In this document: in pieces, positions 50,350 to 59,784 of the stretch
Layout: every line of letters begins with the position of its first letter
How positions within the stretch are numbered: position 1 is the stretch's first letter
Origin: Streptomyces alanosinicus
GTDB taxonomy: Bacteria > Actinomycetota > Actinomycetes > Streptomycetales > Streptomycetaceae
Direction of reading: 5' to 3'
Length of the DNA stretch: 64,000 nt
NCBI RefSeq assembly: GCF_014650595.1
Contig: NZ_BMVG01000009.1
Location: 248,001-312,000, forward strand
Program-made: the position numbers and the translations under genes
Notes under the pieces: generated by a model
Database searches by the model: none
The model's input: the letters and a program-made list of their open reading frames with translations, nothing else
What the model was told of the DNA's origin: nothing

Positions 50350-51165
50350 CTAGGGGAGGCGCGGGAGCGCCTCGTCCAGGAAGCGGAGCAGCTCCGCGAA
50401 GGCCGCCTTCTTGTCCCGCTCGTGGAACACCTCGTGCCGTGCCCCGGCGAAGATCCGCTCGGTCAGTCGGTCGCCGGCGAGTCGTTCCACGCCGATCCGG
50501 CTGCCCGGCAGCGGCACCAGCCGGTCGTCGTCCCCGTGCAGCCACAGCAGCGGCAGCGGGCCCACGTCACCGCCCCGGGCGACGGTCTCCAGGGTCCGCG
50601 TGAACGCCTGGAGCGTCGGCCGCTTCATGGGCCCGTGCCACACCAGGGGATCGGCGGCGTAGGCCGCGCCGACGGCCGGGTCCCGGGACAGGGCCGCCGG
50701 GCTGATCGGGGTGTCCGGGATCTTTGGCAGGGCCAGCAGCCGGCCCGGCAGTTCCCAGGCGCCGATCACCGGCCCGGACAGGATCAGCGCGCTCAGCTCG
50801 GCGCCGTACCGCTGGGCGTAGCGGGCCGAGATCAGTCCGCCCATGGAGTGGCCGAGCAGGACGAGCGGCAGATCCGGGTGCGCGGCACGGGCCAGTTCCG
50901 CCGCGCCGTGCACATCGGTGACGACGTCCTCGAAGTCCTCGATCAGCACCCGCTCCCCGGCCGATCTGCCGTGGCCGACGTGGTCGGGGCCGTACACGGC
51001 GGCCCCGTGCCCGGTGAGGACGGCGGCGAGTTCGCCGTACCGGCCCGCGTGCTCGCCGTATCCGTGCACCACCAGGGCGAGGTACCGCGGTGCCGGGTGC
51101 GGCCACTCGTGTACGGCGAGCGGGCCGTGGGTGCCGTCGAGCATGTGCTCGCGGACGTGGGGCAT
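50350..51165 (-). CDS. Alpha/beta-hydrolase, monoacylglycerol lipase-like
   Basis: A 271-residue serine hydrolase. LVVHGYGEHAGRYGELAAVLTGHGAAVYGPDHVGHGRSAGER, the nucleophile elbow LGHSMGGLISARYAQRYG, WLHGDDDRLVPL with the acid, and GARHEVFHE with the catalytic His. No signal peptide is present. ATG 51165 has GGAGGAG upstream. It is divergent from the thiolase gene across an operator, so both may belong to one fatty-acid regulon. Confidence 0.88.
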   Translation of the reverse strand: MPHVREHMLDGTHGPLAVHEWPHPAPRYLALVVHGYGEHAGRYGELAAVLTGHGAAVYGPDHVGHGRSAGERVLIEDFEDVVTDVHGAAELARAAHPDLPLVLLGHSMGGLISARYAQRYGAELSALILSGPVIGAWELPGRLLALPKIPDTPISPAALSRDPAVGAAYAADPLVWHGPMKRPTLQAFTRTLETVARGGDVGPLPLLWLHGDDDRLVPLPGSRIGVERLAGDRLTERIFAGARHEVFHERDKKAAFAELLRFLDEALPRLP

Positions 51166-51251
51166 GTCTCCTCCGGCTGATGTGTCCGGCTGATGTGTCG
51201 GCTGACTCGGTGAAGCTCCGGGGGGATCTTCCCAGCGGGCCGGTCCGAGGT

Positions 51252-51279
51252 CTATAGTCAAAAACTAGCAGTGCTAATT
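51252..51279. promoter_or_regulatory. -10 element and TAGCA-n-TGCTA operator between lipase and thiolase genes
   Basis: TATAGT (51252-51257) is a plus-strand -10 candidate. Immediately downstream is the inverted repeat AAcTAGCA-G-TGCTAaTT (51263-51279) in a locally AT-rich stretch. The form suits a TetR-family fatty-acid/acyl-CoA regulator that would block the start of the thiolase operon. Confidence 0.55.
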
Positions 51280-51356
51280 AAGTGTCTCGTCCGTGTCCCC
51301 GTGTGGTCCGCTGATCGACAGTGCCGTGGATCAGTGGTACGTCAGGAGTCGAAGCC

Positions 51357-52544
<1,188 letters not shown>

Positions 52545-52560
52545 GACAGCGCCGGTGAGG

Positions 52561-52674
52561 GCTTCCCGAAAAGGAAGACGGGAGCTTCCCGAAAGGGAGG
52601 ACGGGAGCTTCCCGAAAGGGAGGACGGGAGCTTCCCGAAAGGGAGGACGGGGGCTTCCCGCAAGGGAATTCGAC
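52561..52674 (+). repeat. Five 23-bp tandem repeats, most forming hairpins with a GAAA loop
   Basis: The unit is GCTTCCCGAAAGGGAGGACGGGA-like, at 52561, 52584, 52607, 52630 and 52653; copies 2-4 are nearly identical, 1 and 5 diverged. Each good copy folds as CTTCCC-GAAA-GGGAGG, a 6-bp stem with a stable tetraloop, and repeats a ribosome-site-like GGGAGG. It fills the thiolase-ligase gap. Confidence 0.9.
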
Positions 52675-52703
52675 AGACAAGCCGCAGCAAGGAGTACTGG
52701 TCC

Positions 52704-54253
52704 ATGGCAACCCTGTCCGCAGCCGCCATCCTCGCCGAGAACGCCCGGCGCCGCCCCGAGAAGACCGCGCTGGTCGAGGGAGACCTACGGCTGACGTTCG
52801 CGCAGGTGTGGCGGCGGGCGCTGAGCCGGGCGGGTGCGCTCACCGCCCTCGGTGTACGGCCGGGGGACCGGGTCGCCCTCATGGCCCCCAACACCGCCGA
52901 GTTCCCGGTCGCCTATTACGCGATCGCGGCGGCCGGCGGGGTCGTCGTCCCCGTGCATCTGCTGCTGTCGGCCGGAGAGGTCGAGCATGTGCTGGGGGAC
53001 AGCGGGGCGAGCCTGCTGCTCGTCCATCCGGCCCAGGCGGAGACCGGACGCGCCGCCGCCGACGCCCTGGGCGTGCGCGTCGTCGTCCTGGGCGAGGAGT
53101 TCGACCGGCTCGCGGCCGACGCCGAGCCGCTGCCCTCGTACGTCACCCGGGCCGCCGACGACCCGGCGGTGGTCTTCTACACGAGCGGCACCACCGGCGT
53201 CCCCAAGCGCGCGGTCCTCAGTCACTTCAACATCGTGATGAACGCGACCTCCCCCAGTCTCGGCTTCGCTCGACCGGGGGGACCCCCATCGCCTTCGACG
53301 CCAACGACATCCGCGCCGACGACATCGCCCTCGGCGCACTGCCGCTCTTCCACGCCTTCGGCCAGACCGTGTCGCTGAACTCCACCTGGCGGGCGGGTGC
53401 CACGCTCGTACTGCTGCCCCGCTTCGACGCGGCGCGCGCCGTCGAGCTGATGGTGAAGGAAGGCGTCAACACCTTCCACGGCGTGCCGACCATGTTCATC
53501 GCGCTCGCGGCGGCGGCCCCGGACGCCGTGGCGCTGCCCGCCCTGCGCGTGTGCGTCTCGGGCGGGGCCTCGCTTCCCGTGGCCGTACTGGAGCGGTTCG
53601 AGGCGGCGTTCGGGGCGAGGATCTATGAGGGCTACGGGCTGTCGGAGACCTCGCCGGCGGCCACCCTCAACCAGCCGCTGTTCGGCACGAAGGCCGGCAC
53701 CATCGGCCACCCGCTGTGGGGCGTCGACGTGGAGATCGCCCGGGCCGAGGTGGAGGGCCGTATCGAGCTGCTGCCGCCCGGTGAACTGGGCGAGGTCGTC
53801 GTCCGCGGCCACAACGTCTTCTCCGGCTATCTCGGCCGGCCCGAGGCCACCGCCGAGGCGGTCGTCGACGGCTGGTTCCGTACCGGAGACCTCGGCACCA
53901 AGGACGACGAGGGCTTCCTCAGGATCGTCGACCGCAAGAAGGACGTCATCATCCGCGGCGGCTACAACGTGTACCCGAGGGAGGTCGAGGAAGTCCTGAT
54001 GCGCCACGACGCCATCGCCCAGGTCGCGGTCATCGGCCTGCCCGACGAGCTGCACGGCGAGGAGATCTGCGCCGTCGTCGTACCGGCACCGGGCACCGCG
54101 CCCGACGCCGCCGCGATCACCGAGTGGTCCAGGGAACACCTCGGCCGGCACAAGTACCCGAGGCGCGTGGAGTTCACGGACACACTGCCGCTCGGCCCCA
54201 GCATGAAGGTGCTGAAGCGGGAACTCCGGGCGCGCTACGCGGACCGGTCATAG
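52704..54253 (+). pseudogene. Acyl-CoA synthetase, frame broken by a short palindromic insertion
   Basis: The N-terminal part (52704 to about 53248) reads ARRRPEKTALVEGDLRLTFAQVWRRA and the AMP site VVFYTSGTTGVPKRAVLSHFNIVMNAT. The C-terminal part (about 53291-54253) continues in the next frame with AFDANDIRADDIALGALPLFHAFGQT, YEGYGLSETSPA, WFRTGDLGT and GPSMKVLKREL. Between them lie about 42 nt of GC-rich palindromic sequence that other ligases lack. With frame restored it would be a normal ~510-residue fatty-acid or medium-chain ligase. ATG 52704 has GCAAGGAG upstream. Confidence 0.8.
53249..53290 (+). repeat. Short palindromic insertion element inside the ligase gene
   Basis: CCCCC at 53251 pairs with GGGGG at 53276, with further pairing GTC/GAC inside; the insert ends with GGGGGGACCCCCATC. 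From memory, very similar strings (CTCGGCTTCGCTCGA then GGGGGGACCCCCAT) recur in Streptomyces genomes as a dispersed small repeat. Its length here changes the reading frame of the host gene. Confidence 0.6.
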
Positions 54254-54325
54254 CGGACGGCATGGGCCACCTGGCGAGACGGTCCTTACGCCGGAGGGTT
54301 GTCCGGACATAGCATCGGTCCCCGC

Positions 54326-55099
54326 ATGAACACGATGACGCTCTGGCACATATCCGGCTGGGAGCTCGCCGCGCTCGCCGTCGCGGCCCTGCTCGTCGGC
54401 TTCTCCAAGACCGCGGTGAGCGGCGCCAACACGGTGAGCCTCGCCATCTTCGCGGCCGTCCTGCCCGCCCGCGCCTCCACCGGGGTGCTGCTGCCCGTCC
54501 TGATCGCCGGCGACATCCTCGCCGTCCTCACCTATCGGCGGCACGCCCACTGGCCCACTCTGTGGCGGCTGTTCCCCGCCGTCGCGGCGGGCGTCGTGGT
54601 GGGCACGCTCTTCCTGATGTGGGCCGACGACGGGATCGTACGGACCTCGATCGGCGCGATCCTGCTGCTGATGGCCGGTGTCACGCTGTGGCGACGGCGC
54701 GGCGCCGGGACCGAGGACGCACCGGACGCGGTCACCACCCGGGCGGGCCGCGCCAGAGCCCGCTCGTACGGCGTGCTCGGCGGGTTCACCACGATGGTCG
54801 CCAACGCGGGCGGCCCGGTGATGTCGCTGTACCTGCTGTCGGCCGGTTTCCGGAAGCTGGGCTTCCTGGGCACCTCCGCCTTCTTCTTCCTGATCGTGAA
54901 CCTCTCGAAGGTGCCGTTCAGCGCCGGTCTCGGACTGATCGACGGGCGCTCGCTGCTCCTTGACGCCGCGCTCGCGGTGTTCGTCGTGCCCGGCGCGTTG
55001 TTCGGCAAATGGGCTGTGAACCGGATCAACCAGCGACTCTTCGAACAACTCGTGATCGCGGCCACGATCGTGGGCGGGGCGCAGCTGCTCCTGCGCTAG
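54326..55099 (+). CDS. TauE/SafE-family membrane transporter
   Basis: A 257-residue protein with about eight helices. WELAALAVAALLVGFSKTAVSGANTVSLAIFAAVLP and GVLGGFTTMVANAGGPVMSLYLLSAGF are the two half-repeats of the TauE family, which exports sulfite or organosulfonates. ATG 54326 is preferred; ATG 54335 and the earlier GTG 54299 are alternatives. It stands alone. Confidence 0.85.
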   Translation: MNTMTLWHISGWELAALAVAALLVGFSKTAVSGANTVSLAIFAAVLPARASTGVLLPVLIAGDILAVLTYRRHAHWPTLWRLFPAVAAGVVVGTLFLMWADDGIVRTSIGAILLLMAGVTLWRRRGAGTEDAPDAVTTRAGRARARSYGVLGGFTTMVANAGGPVMSLYLLSAGFRKLGFLGTSAFFFLIVNLSKVPFSAGLGLIDGRSLLLDAALAVFVVPGALFGKWAVNRINQRLFEQLVIAATIVGGAQLLLR

Positions 55100-55184
55100 C
55101 CCCAGCAGCGCCTGCCCGGCCCCCACCCCACCCCGCACCCACCCCGTACCGCACCGTCCCGCACGACCTCGTACGCTCACCCCT

Positions 55185-55931
55185 ATGCCCGCGCACGTGT
55201 TGCTCCTCGGCGGCACCACCGAGGCCCGTCGTCTCGCCGCCGACCTGGCCGCCCGGCCCGGCGTCCGGGTCACCACGTCCCTGGCCGGCCGGGTCGCACG
55301 GCCGCAAGCGGTGGCGGGCGAGCTGCGGATCGGTGGTTTCGGCGGCGCCGCGGGCCTCGCCGACTGGCTGCGCACGCACCAGGTGGACGCCCTGGTCGAC
55401 GCCACCCACCCGTTCGCCGAGACGATCACGGCCCACGCCGCCCACGCGGCGGCGGCCACCGGGGTGCCGGCGGTGGTGCTGCGCCGCCCCGGCTGGCGGC
55501 CGGGCCCCGGCGACCGCTGGTACGACGTCCCGTCCCTGGCCGGCGCCGCCGAGGTGCTTCCCGGCCTCGGCCGGCGGGTGTTCCTCAGCACCGGACGCCT
55601 GGGGCTCGCGACCTTCGCCGGTCTGACCGAGCTGCGCTTCGTGGTCCGCTCGGTGGAGCCGCCCGAACCGCCCATGCCGCCGGACACCGAAGTGATCCTC
55701 GCCCGCGGCCCGTTCACGGTGGCCGAGGAGCGTGAGCTGCTGTGCGGGCACCGCATCGAGGTCCTCGTCACCAAGGACAGCGGCGGCGCGGCGACGGCCG
55801 CGAAACTGACAGCCGCGAGGGATCTCGGGCTGCCCGTCGTCGTCGTACGCCGGCCGCCGCTGCCGCCGGGAGTGACGGCGGTGCCCGATGTGGCGGAGGT
55901 GCTGGAGCGGCTCGGCCTCGGCTGGGTGTGA
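55185..55931 (+). CDS. cobK: Precorrin-6A reductase
   Basis: A 248-residue CobK/CbiJ-type reductase: HVLLLGGTTEARRLAADLAARPGVRVTTSLAGRV, IGGFGGAAGLADWLRTHQVDALVDATHPFAETI, VFLSTGRLGLATFA and VLVTKDSGGAATAAKL. It reduces precorrin-6A with NADPH in aerobic cobalamin synthesis. A cobF gene lies nearby on the other strand, consistent with a scattered cob region. Confidence 0.93.
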   Translation: MPAHVLLLGGTTEARRLAADLAARPGVRVTTSLAGRVARPQAVAGELRIGGFGGAAGLADWLRTHQVDALVDATHPFAETITAHAAHAAAATGVPAVVLRRPGWRPGPGDRWYDVPSLAGAAEVLPGLGRRVFLSTGRLGLATFAGLTELRFVVRSVEPPEPPMPPDTEVILARGPFTVAEERELLCGHRIEVLVTKDSGGAATAAKLTAARDLGLPVVVVRRPPLPPGVTAVPDVAEVLERLGLGWV

Positions 55932-56176
55932 GGACGAGACAGCACCGGGTTGCCGAACAGCCGCATCGGCTACCAGGGCGATGCCCGGACAGTCGATGAC
56001 CGGCCGGGACACCGACTTCAGCCGACTTCACCACCGGGATCGTGCGCGCGGCGGCGGGCCGTACGGGTTCCTCGGCCACGGCCACCAGGTCACGATCGCA
56101 CGGGTGGCCCAGCACCGCATGCGGGCCGGTCCGCCGGAGCGCCCCTGCGCGCCCGTGCCCGTGTGCCTCCGTGCGG
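55932..56176. other. 245-nt spacer between cobK and cobF
   Basis: Convergent gene ends. No ORF with recognisable features on either strand and no strong terminator hairpin seen. A minus-strand frame with AVLGHPCDRDLVAVAEEPVRPAA looks protein-like but leads nowhere. Confidence 0.3.
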
Positions 56177-56950
56177 CTAGGCGTCCCCGGGGTTTCTGCG
56201 CAGCAGATACGTGTCCATGATCCAGCCCTTGCGCTCGCGGGCCTCGGACCGCACCCGCTCGATCTCCGGGCCGGCCTCGGCGATGGGGCCGGAGACGAGG
56301 ATCTCGTCCGGCGTGCCGATGTAGGCGCCCCAGTAGATGTCCATGTCCTCCCCGGTGTACCGCCGGAAGGCCTGATGGGCGTCCAGCATCACGACGACGT
56401 CGTCCACGTCCTCGGGGAAGCCCTCGGCCAGCCGCCGCCCGGTGGTGATCTGCACCGGCCTGGCCACCCGGTTCAGACCCGTGCGATGCCGGGCGACCAG
56501 TGCGGAGACACTGCTGATGCCGGGTACGACGTCGTACTCGAAGGCGACCGCGCCCCGCTCCAGAACCTCCTGGAGGATGCCGAGCGTGCTGTCGTAGAGC
56601 GCCGGATCGCCCCACACCAGGAAGGCTCCCGTGCCGTCCTCGCCCAGCTCCTCGGTGATCAGCCGCTCGTAGATCCCGGCGCGGGCACTGCGCCAGTCCT
56701 CCACGGCCGGTGAGTACGCCCGCCCGCCCGCCGTACGGTCCCGCTCCGGGTCACGGGCCTGAACCACCCGGTACGACCCCTCGGGCAGATGCGCGTCCAG
56801 CATGTCCCGGCGGAGCTGGGTGAGATCGCTCTTCACCTCGCCCTTGTCGAGCAGGAAGAACACGTCCGTGCTCCGCAGCGCCCGGACGGCCTGCAGGGTC
56901 AGCTGGTCGGGGTCGCCCGCGCCGATACCGATGACATGAATCTTTCGCAC
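56177..56950 (-). CDS. cobF: Precorrin-6A synthase (deacetylating)
   Basis: A 257-residue SAM-dependent tetrapyrrole methylase: KIHVIGIGAGDPDQLTLQAVRALRSTDVFFLLDKGE, FLVWGDPALYDSTLGIL, YDVVPGISSVSALVARH and MDTYLLRRNPGDA. It methylates precorrin-5 at C-1 with loss of the acetyl group in the aerobic vitamin B12 route. GTG 56950 has CGGGG just upstream. Confidence 0.93.
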   Translation of the reverse strand: MRKIHVIGIGAGDPDQLTLQAVRALRSTDVFFLLDKGEVKSDLTQLRRDMLDAHLPEGSYRVVQARDPERDRTAGGRAYSPAVEDWRSARAGIYERLITEELGEDGTGAFLVWGDPALYDSTLGILQEVLERGAVAFEYDVVPGISSVSALVARHRTGLNRVARPVQITTGRRLAEGFPEDVDDVVVMLDAHQAFRRYTGEDMDIYWGAYIGTPDEILVSGPIAEAGPEIERVRSEARERKGWIMDTYLLRRNPGDA

Positions 56951-57048
56951 GCCCCGAGTCTGCCGTATGCCACGGACACCGCGTTCGCCGCCTCCGGGGG
57001 CGGCGCGACTGCCCTGCCGGTTCCGGCCGTACGCCAGCACGGTCGGGT

Positions 57049-57564
57049 TCAGGACTCCGGCCGGCCGAGCCGGGGCGCCTCGGTACGTGCGTCCACCGGG
57101 CCGGCGCCGCCCGTCACCCGTTCCGCCAGCTCCCGCGCCCAGCGGGCGAGACCCGGCAGGTCCAGCCCGTGCGGCCGGTCCGTGCCGTGTACCACCGCCC
57201 ACTCCTCGGCCACGGCGGCGCCCCGCCACAGCAGACGTGCCCCGCCGACGGCGTTGCCGCGGGCCGCATGCGTGAGTCCGACCGCCAGCTGGGCCAGGCC
57301 CCGCCACAGGGCGCGCTCCTCCTCCGGGCCCGACTTCCAGGCGTCCTCGAACACCTCGTGCGCGTGGAACGGCTTCCCCGCGTCCAGCAGCGCCTGCGCC
57401 TCGGCGACCGTCTCCCGCGCCGCCCGGACGACGCCCTCCGGCTGCCGGGGGACACCCTGCGCGCCGTAGGGCAGCGGCCGGCCGAGCCCGTCCCGGGGCC
57501 GCGCGCTGCGGGCCCGCCCCTCCGCGTCCCGGTCCCTGGCATCCGATGCGCCCGCGTTCGTCAT
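57049..57564 (-). CDS. DUF309 protein
   Basis: A 171-residue protein with an N-terminal ~60-residue charged, disordered part. The helical DUF309 core reads EAQALLDAGKPFHAHEVFEDAWKSGPEEERALWRGLAQLAVGLTHAARGNAVGGARLLWRGAAV, whose HxxE/W-K pattern is diagnostic. The function is unknown. ATG 57564 is chosen; the longer frame runs into the tRNA gene. Confidence 0.85.
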   Translation of the reverse strand: MTNAGASDARDRDAEGRARSARPRDGLGRPLPYGAQGVPRQPEGVVRAARETVAEAQALLDAGKPFHAHEVFEDAWKSGPEEERALWRGLAQLAVGLTHAARGNAVGGARLLWRGAAVAEEWAVVHGTDRPHGLDLPGLARWARELAERVTGGAGPVDARTEAPRLGRPES

Positions 57565-57668
57565 ACCGCCGATTGTCCCCCGCGCCTCCGAACCCTCTTC
57601 GGCCCACCCCCGCGTGTGGGGTAAAGTGCTCTCTGCGCGATCACGCGGGTCACCGCGAGTGAGTGCAT

Positions 57669-57742
<74 letters not shown>

Positions 57743-57868
57743 CTGGGAGTTCACTCCGTAGTCGCAGGTCAGGGTCCTGTTTCACCATGGTGAGGCAGGG
57801 CCCTTGATCGTTTCCGCGAGCTGTCGTGTCACATTTGGTCACAAACGCCTGGCGATCATGCCATGGGC

Positions 57869-59083
57869 TCAGGACACCAGCAGCTGCCCGAGCTTGTCCG
57901 AGCCGACCCTGAGACTCTGCGGGTCGGGGTGAACATAGACGCGCTTGGTGAAGGACAGGTCGCTGTGCCCGGCCCAGGCGGAGACCACCGTGTCGGGCAC
58001 GCCGTTGTTCGCCATCCACGACAGGCAGGCGTGTCGCGCGTCGTAGAGACGGACCCTGCGGACGCCGGCCTGCTCCATGAGCCGGTGCGCTCGGCGTCGC
58101 AGCTGATCGGTCTTGAACGGGCGACCAAGCTCGTCGACCACAACATAGCCACTGGCCTCGTAGGCGTCCCCTGCCGCCAGGCGTTCCTTCGCCTGAAGGG
58201 TTCGAAACTGCACCAGTGCTGTCCGCACCGGACTGGGCAGCGGCAGGACACGGCGGCCGTTGTGTGTCTTGGGCTCCTTCTCCACAACGGTGCTTCGCAT
58301 GCCACGCGGCTTGCGCCGGTCGTACACGATGGTCTGGGTATTGCCCACAACGATCGTGCCCGAGCCTGTCAGGTCGACGTTCTCATCCCAGTGGGCACCA
58401 CACGCCTCGGCGGGGCGCTCGGCAATGAGCGTCAGAAGCATCACGCCAAAGAGGCGGTCGTGCTTGATGGCCTCGATAAAGGACTTCGCTTCCGACTCGT
58501 CCCACGGACGACGAACGGCCTGAGCCTGTGTGCCCCGCCGGACAGCATCGCGAGGAACCCGAACGTACTCGGCAACATTGCGGCCGACCCATCCTCGCCG
58601 AACGGCGAGCGTGAGAGCAGAGCGCAACCGACCGAGGGTCAATCGGACTGAGCGGACGGAAAGACCAGTCCCCGGATTTCCCTCGCGCTGTCGTCCCCTG
58701 GTAAGCATCCAGTCCACAAAGGCCTCGATGTCCTCCTCGGTCAGCTGCTGAAGCCGCTTGTCGCCGAGGAAAAGTCGGACCGGACGAATCACACTGTCGT
58801 AGTTGGAAGCGGTCGCCTGTTCAACGCCACGGTTAGCACTCTTGAGCCAAATGTCCAGCAGTTCATCAACGGTGAGTTTGCTCGGCAAAACGTACGAGCC
58901 TGTCGCCGTCTGATGACGGATTCGCGCAAGCTCGTCCAGCGCCTCCTTCTTCGTGCGGAACGTCCGACGGATCTGAAAACGGCTGCCATCGGGTTTTCGA
59001 GGCCCGTCAACAACGAATCGATACCGGATGGATCCGGATTTGAGCGTCAGCTTCATGACTGTGCCGCTCATGGAGTCAGCCAC
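57869..59083 (-). CDS. Tyrosine recombinase / site-specific integrase
   Basis: A 404-residue integrase. The N-terminal arm/SAM-like domain reads ELLDIWLKSANRGVEQATASNYDSVIRPVRLFLGDKRLQQLTEEDIEAFVDWML. The catalytic domain has ERPAEACGAHW with the first Arg, VRLYDARHACLSWMANNGVPDTVVSAWAGHSD and the nucleophile Tyr in KRVYVHPDP. The first His of HxxRH is Tyr here, a common variant in actinobacterial integrases. GTG 59083 is used, with no strong ribosome site; ATG 59071 (MSGTV) is an alternative. Confidence 0.92.
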   Translation of the reverse strand: MADSMSGTVMKLTLKSGSIRYRFVVDGPRKPDGSRFQIRRTFRTKKEALDELARIRHQTATGSYVLPSKLTVDELLDIWLKSANRGVEQATASNYDSVIRPVRLFLGDKRLQQLTEEDIEAFVDWMLTRGRQREGNPGTGLSVRSVRLTLGRLRSALTLAVRRGWVGRNVAEYVRVPRDAVRRGTQAQAVRRPWDESEAKSFIEAIKHDRLFGVMLLTLIAERPAEACGAHWDENVDLTGSGTIVVGNTQTIVYDRRKPRGMRSTVVEKEPKTHNGRRVLPLPSPVRTALVQFRTLQAKERLAAGDAYEASGYVVVDELGRPFKTDQLRRRAHRLMEQAGVRRVRLYDARHACLSWMANNGVPDTVVSAWAGHSDLSFTKRVYVHPDPQSLRVGSDKLGQLLVS

Positions 59084-59158
59084 GCGACCGACCGCAGGGA
59101 GGCTCCTTTCCCATCCTCGTCGTGGGGCTGACTCCCCCCGTCTCGGACACCCCTCGAA

Positions 59159-59181
59159 CCCTGCGTATGCAGGGCTTTTCC
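59159..59181 (+). terminator. Intrinsic terminator, plus strand, without an obvious gene
   Basis: CCCTGC-GTAT-GCAGGG followed by CTTTTCCTT. A classic rho-independent form, rare in this GC-rich genome. No plus-strand gene ends here, so it may serve an unannotated small RNA or an antisense transcript of the integrase region. Confidence 0.6.
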
Positions 59182-59283
59182 TTCCAGCTCCGACTCGCCC
59201 AGCGGACGCCTGCCTGTACCGTCTGGTGTACCGGCCTGAACCGGTACGACATCCGGTGCGAGTACCAAACGTACTCGTTCACG

Positions 59284-59465
59284 TTCTGCCCTCGCTTTCG
59301 ATCAATGTCTGTACTCGAAAGCTAGCCTCGCGGCGTTTTTGGGCACGACGAAGCAAGCCCCCTTAGATCCCCTTGAGGGCTCCAATTAGTAGATACCCTT
59401 GTATAGTCCTGGCACCGGTGCCGGTACCGGTACGCAATGGCTTTCCACTTCCTTCCTGGAGGAAT
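59284..59465. promoter_or_regulatory. Control region with overlapping CCGGTACC palindromes
   Basis: GGCACCGGTGCC (59411-59422), CCGGTACCGG (59421-59430) and GTACCGGTAC (59424-59433) overlap just downstream of a -10-like TATAGT (59403-59408 region, GTATAGTCC). A related 18-bp perfect palindrome GGTACCGGATCCGGTACC lies at 59605-59622. The region is AT-richer than the chromosome. They look like operator or iteron sites of the element. Confidence 0.5.
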
Positions 59466-59783
59466 ATGATCCCGCAGCACTCATTCGCGTCAAAGGCTGC
59501 ACAAGCCGCCTGCAGCGTCCCTGGACCCGAAAAGCAGTGCTGCAACACCCCTCCTGTAAGGAAGGAAAGGAAAAGTAGAGTCAGAGTCAGGCGAGAGGGG
59601 CACCGGTACCGGATCCGGTACCCGGGCGCATTATCGGTTCTTCTGATGGGCAACAAGGATGTCGGTAAACATTTCGGTGATCGTGCCGCGGAAACCTTGA
59701 CGCTTTTGTGCGTCAAAGTGGGGACGCAGCGAAAAATACATATCGGGGGCGTCCCGAACCATGGCGGCTCGGCTGCCGCTTAA
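59466..59783 (+). CDS. Hypothetical 105-residue protein of the element
   Basis: ATG 59466 has GGAGG 3 nt upstream. The product is basic and Cys-rich in its first third (QAACSVPGPEKQCCNTPPVRKERKSRVRVRREGHR), with no recognised domain, and ends with TAA directly at the left end of the IS701-type remnant. It contains the 18-bp palindrome. It may be a real element gene cut by the IS or a chance ORF. Confidence 0.3.
   Translation: MIPQHSFASKAAQAACSVPGPEKQCCNTPPVRKERKSRVRVRREGHRYRIRYPGALSVLLMGNKDVGKHFGDRAAETLTLLCVKVGTQRKIHIGGVPNHGGSAAA
59605..59622. repeat. Perfect 18-bp palindrome
   Basis: GGTACCGGATCCGGTACC equals its own reverse complement and shares the CCGGTACC core with the cluster at 59411-59433, about 190 nt upstream. 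It is probably a protein-binding site of the mobile element. Confidence 0.6.
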
Positions 59784-59784
59784 T

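Noticed and set aside
52561..52674. CRISPR array or coding repeat
   Set aside because: Contiguous 23-bp units with no spacers; the overlapping ORF is only the translation of the repeat and runs into the true ligase start.
55932..56176. Remnant of a further cob gene between cobK and cobF
   Set aside because: Minus-strand protein-like text (LGHPCDRDLVAVAEEPVRPAA) does not match a cobalamin enzyme I recognise and has no continuous frame.
59363..59716. 117-codon minus-strand ORF upstream of the integrase
   Set aside because: No ribosome site and no recognisable domain; it overlaps the palindrome region and competes with an equally weak plus-strand ORF that has GGAGG.
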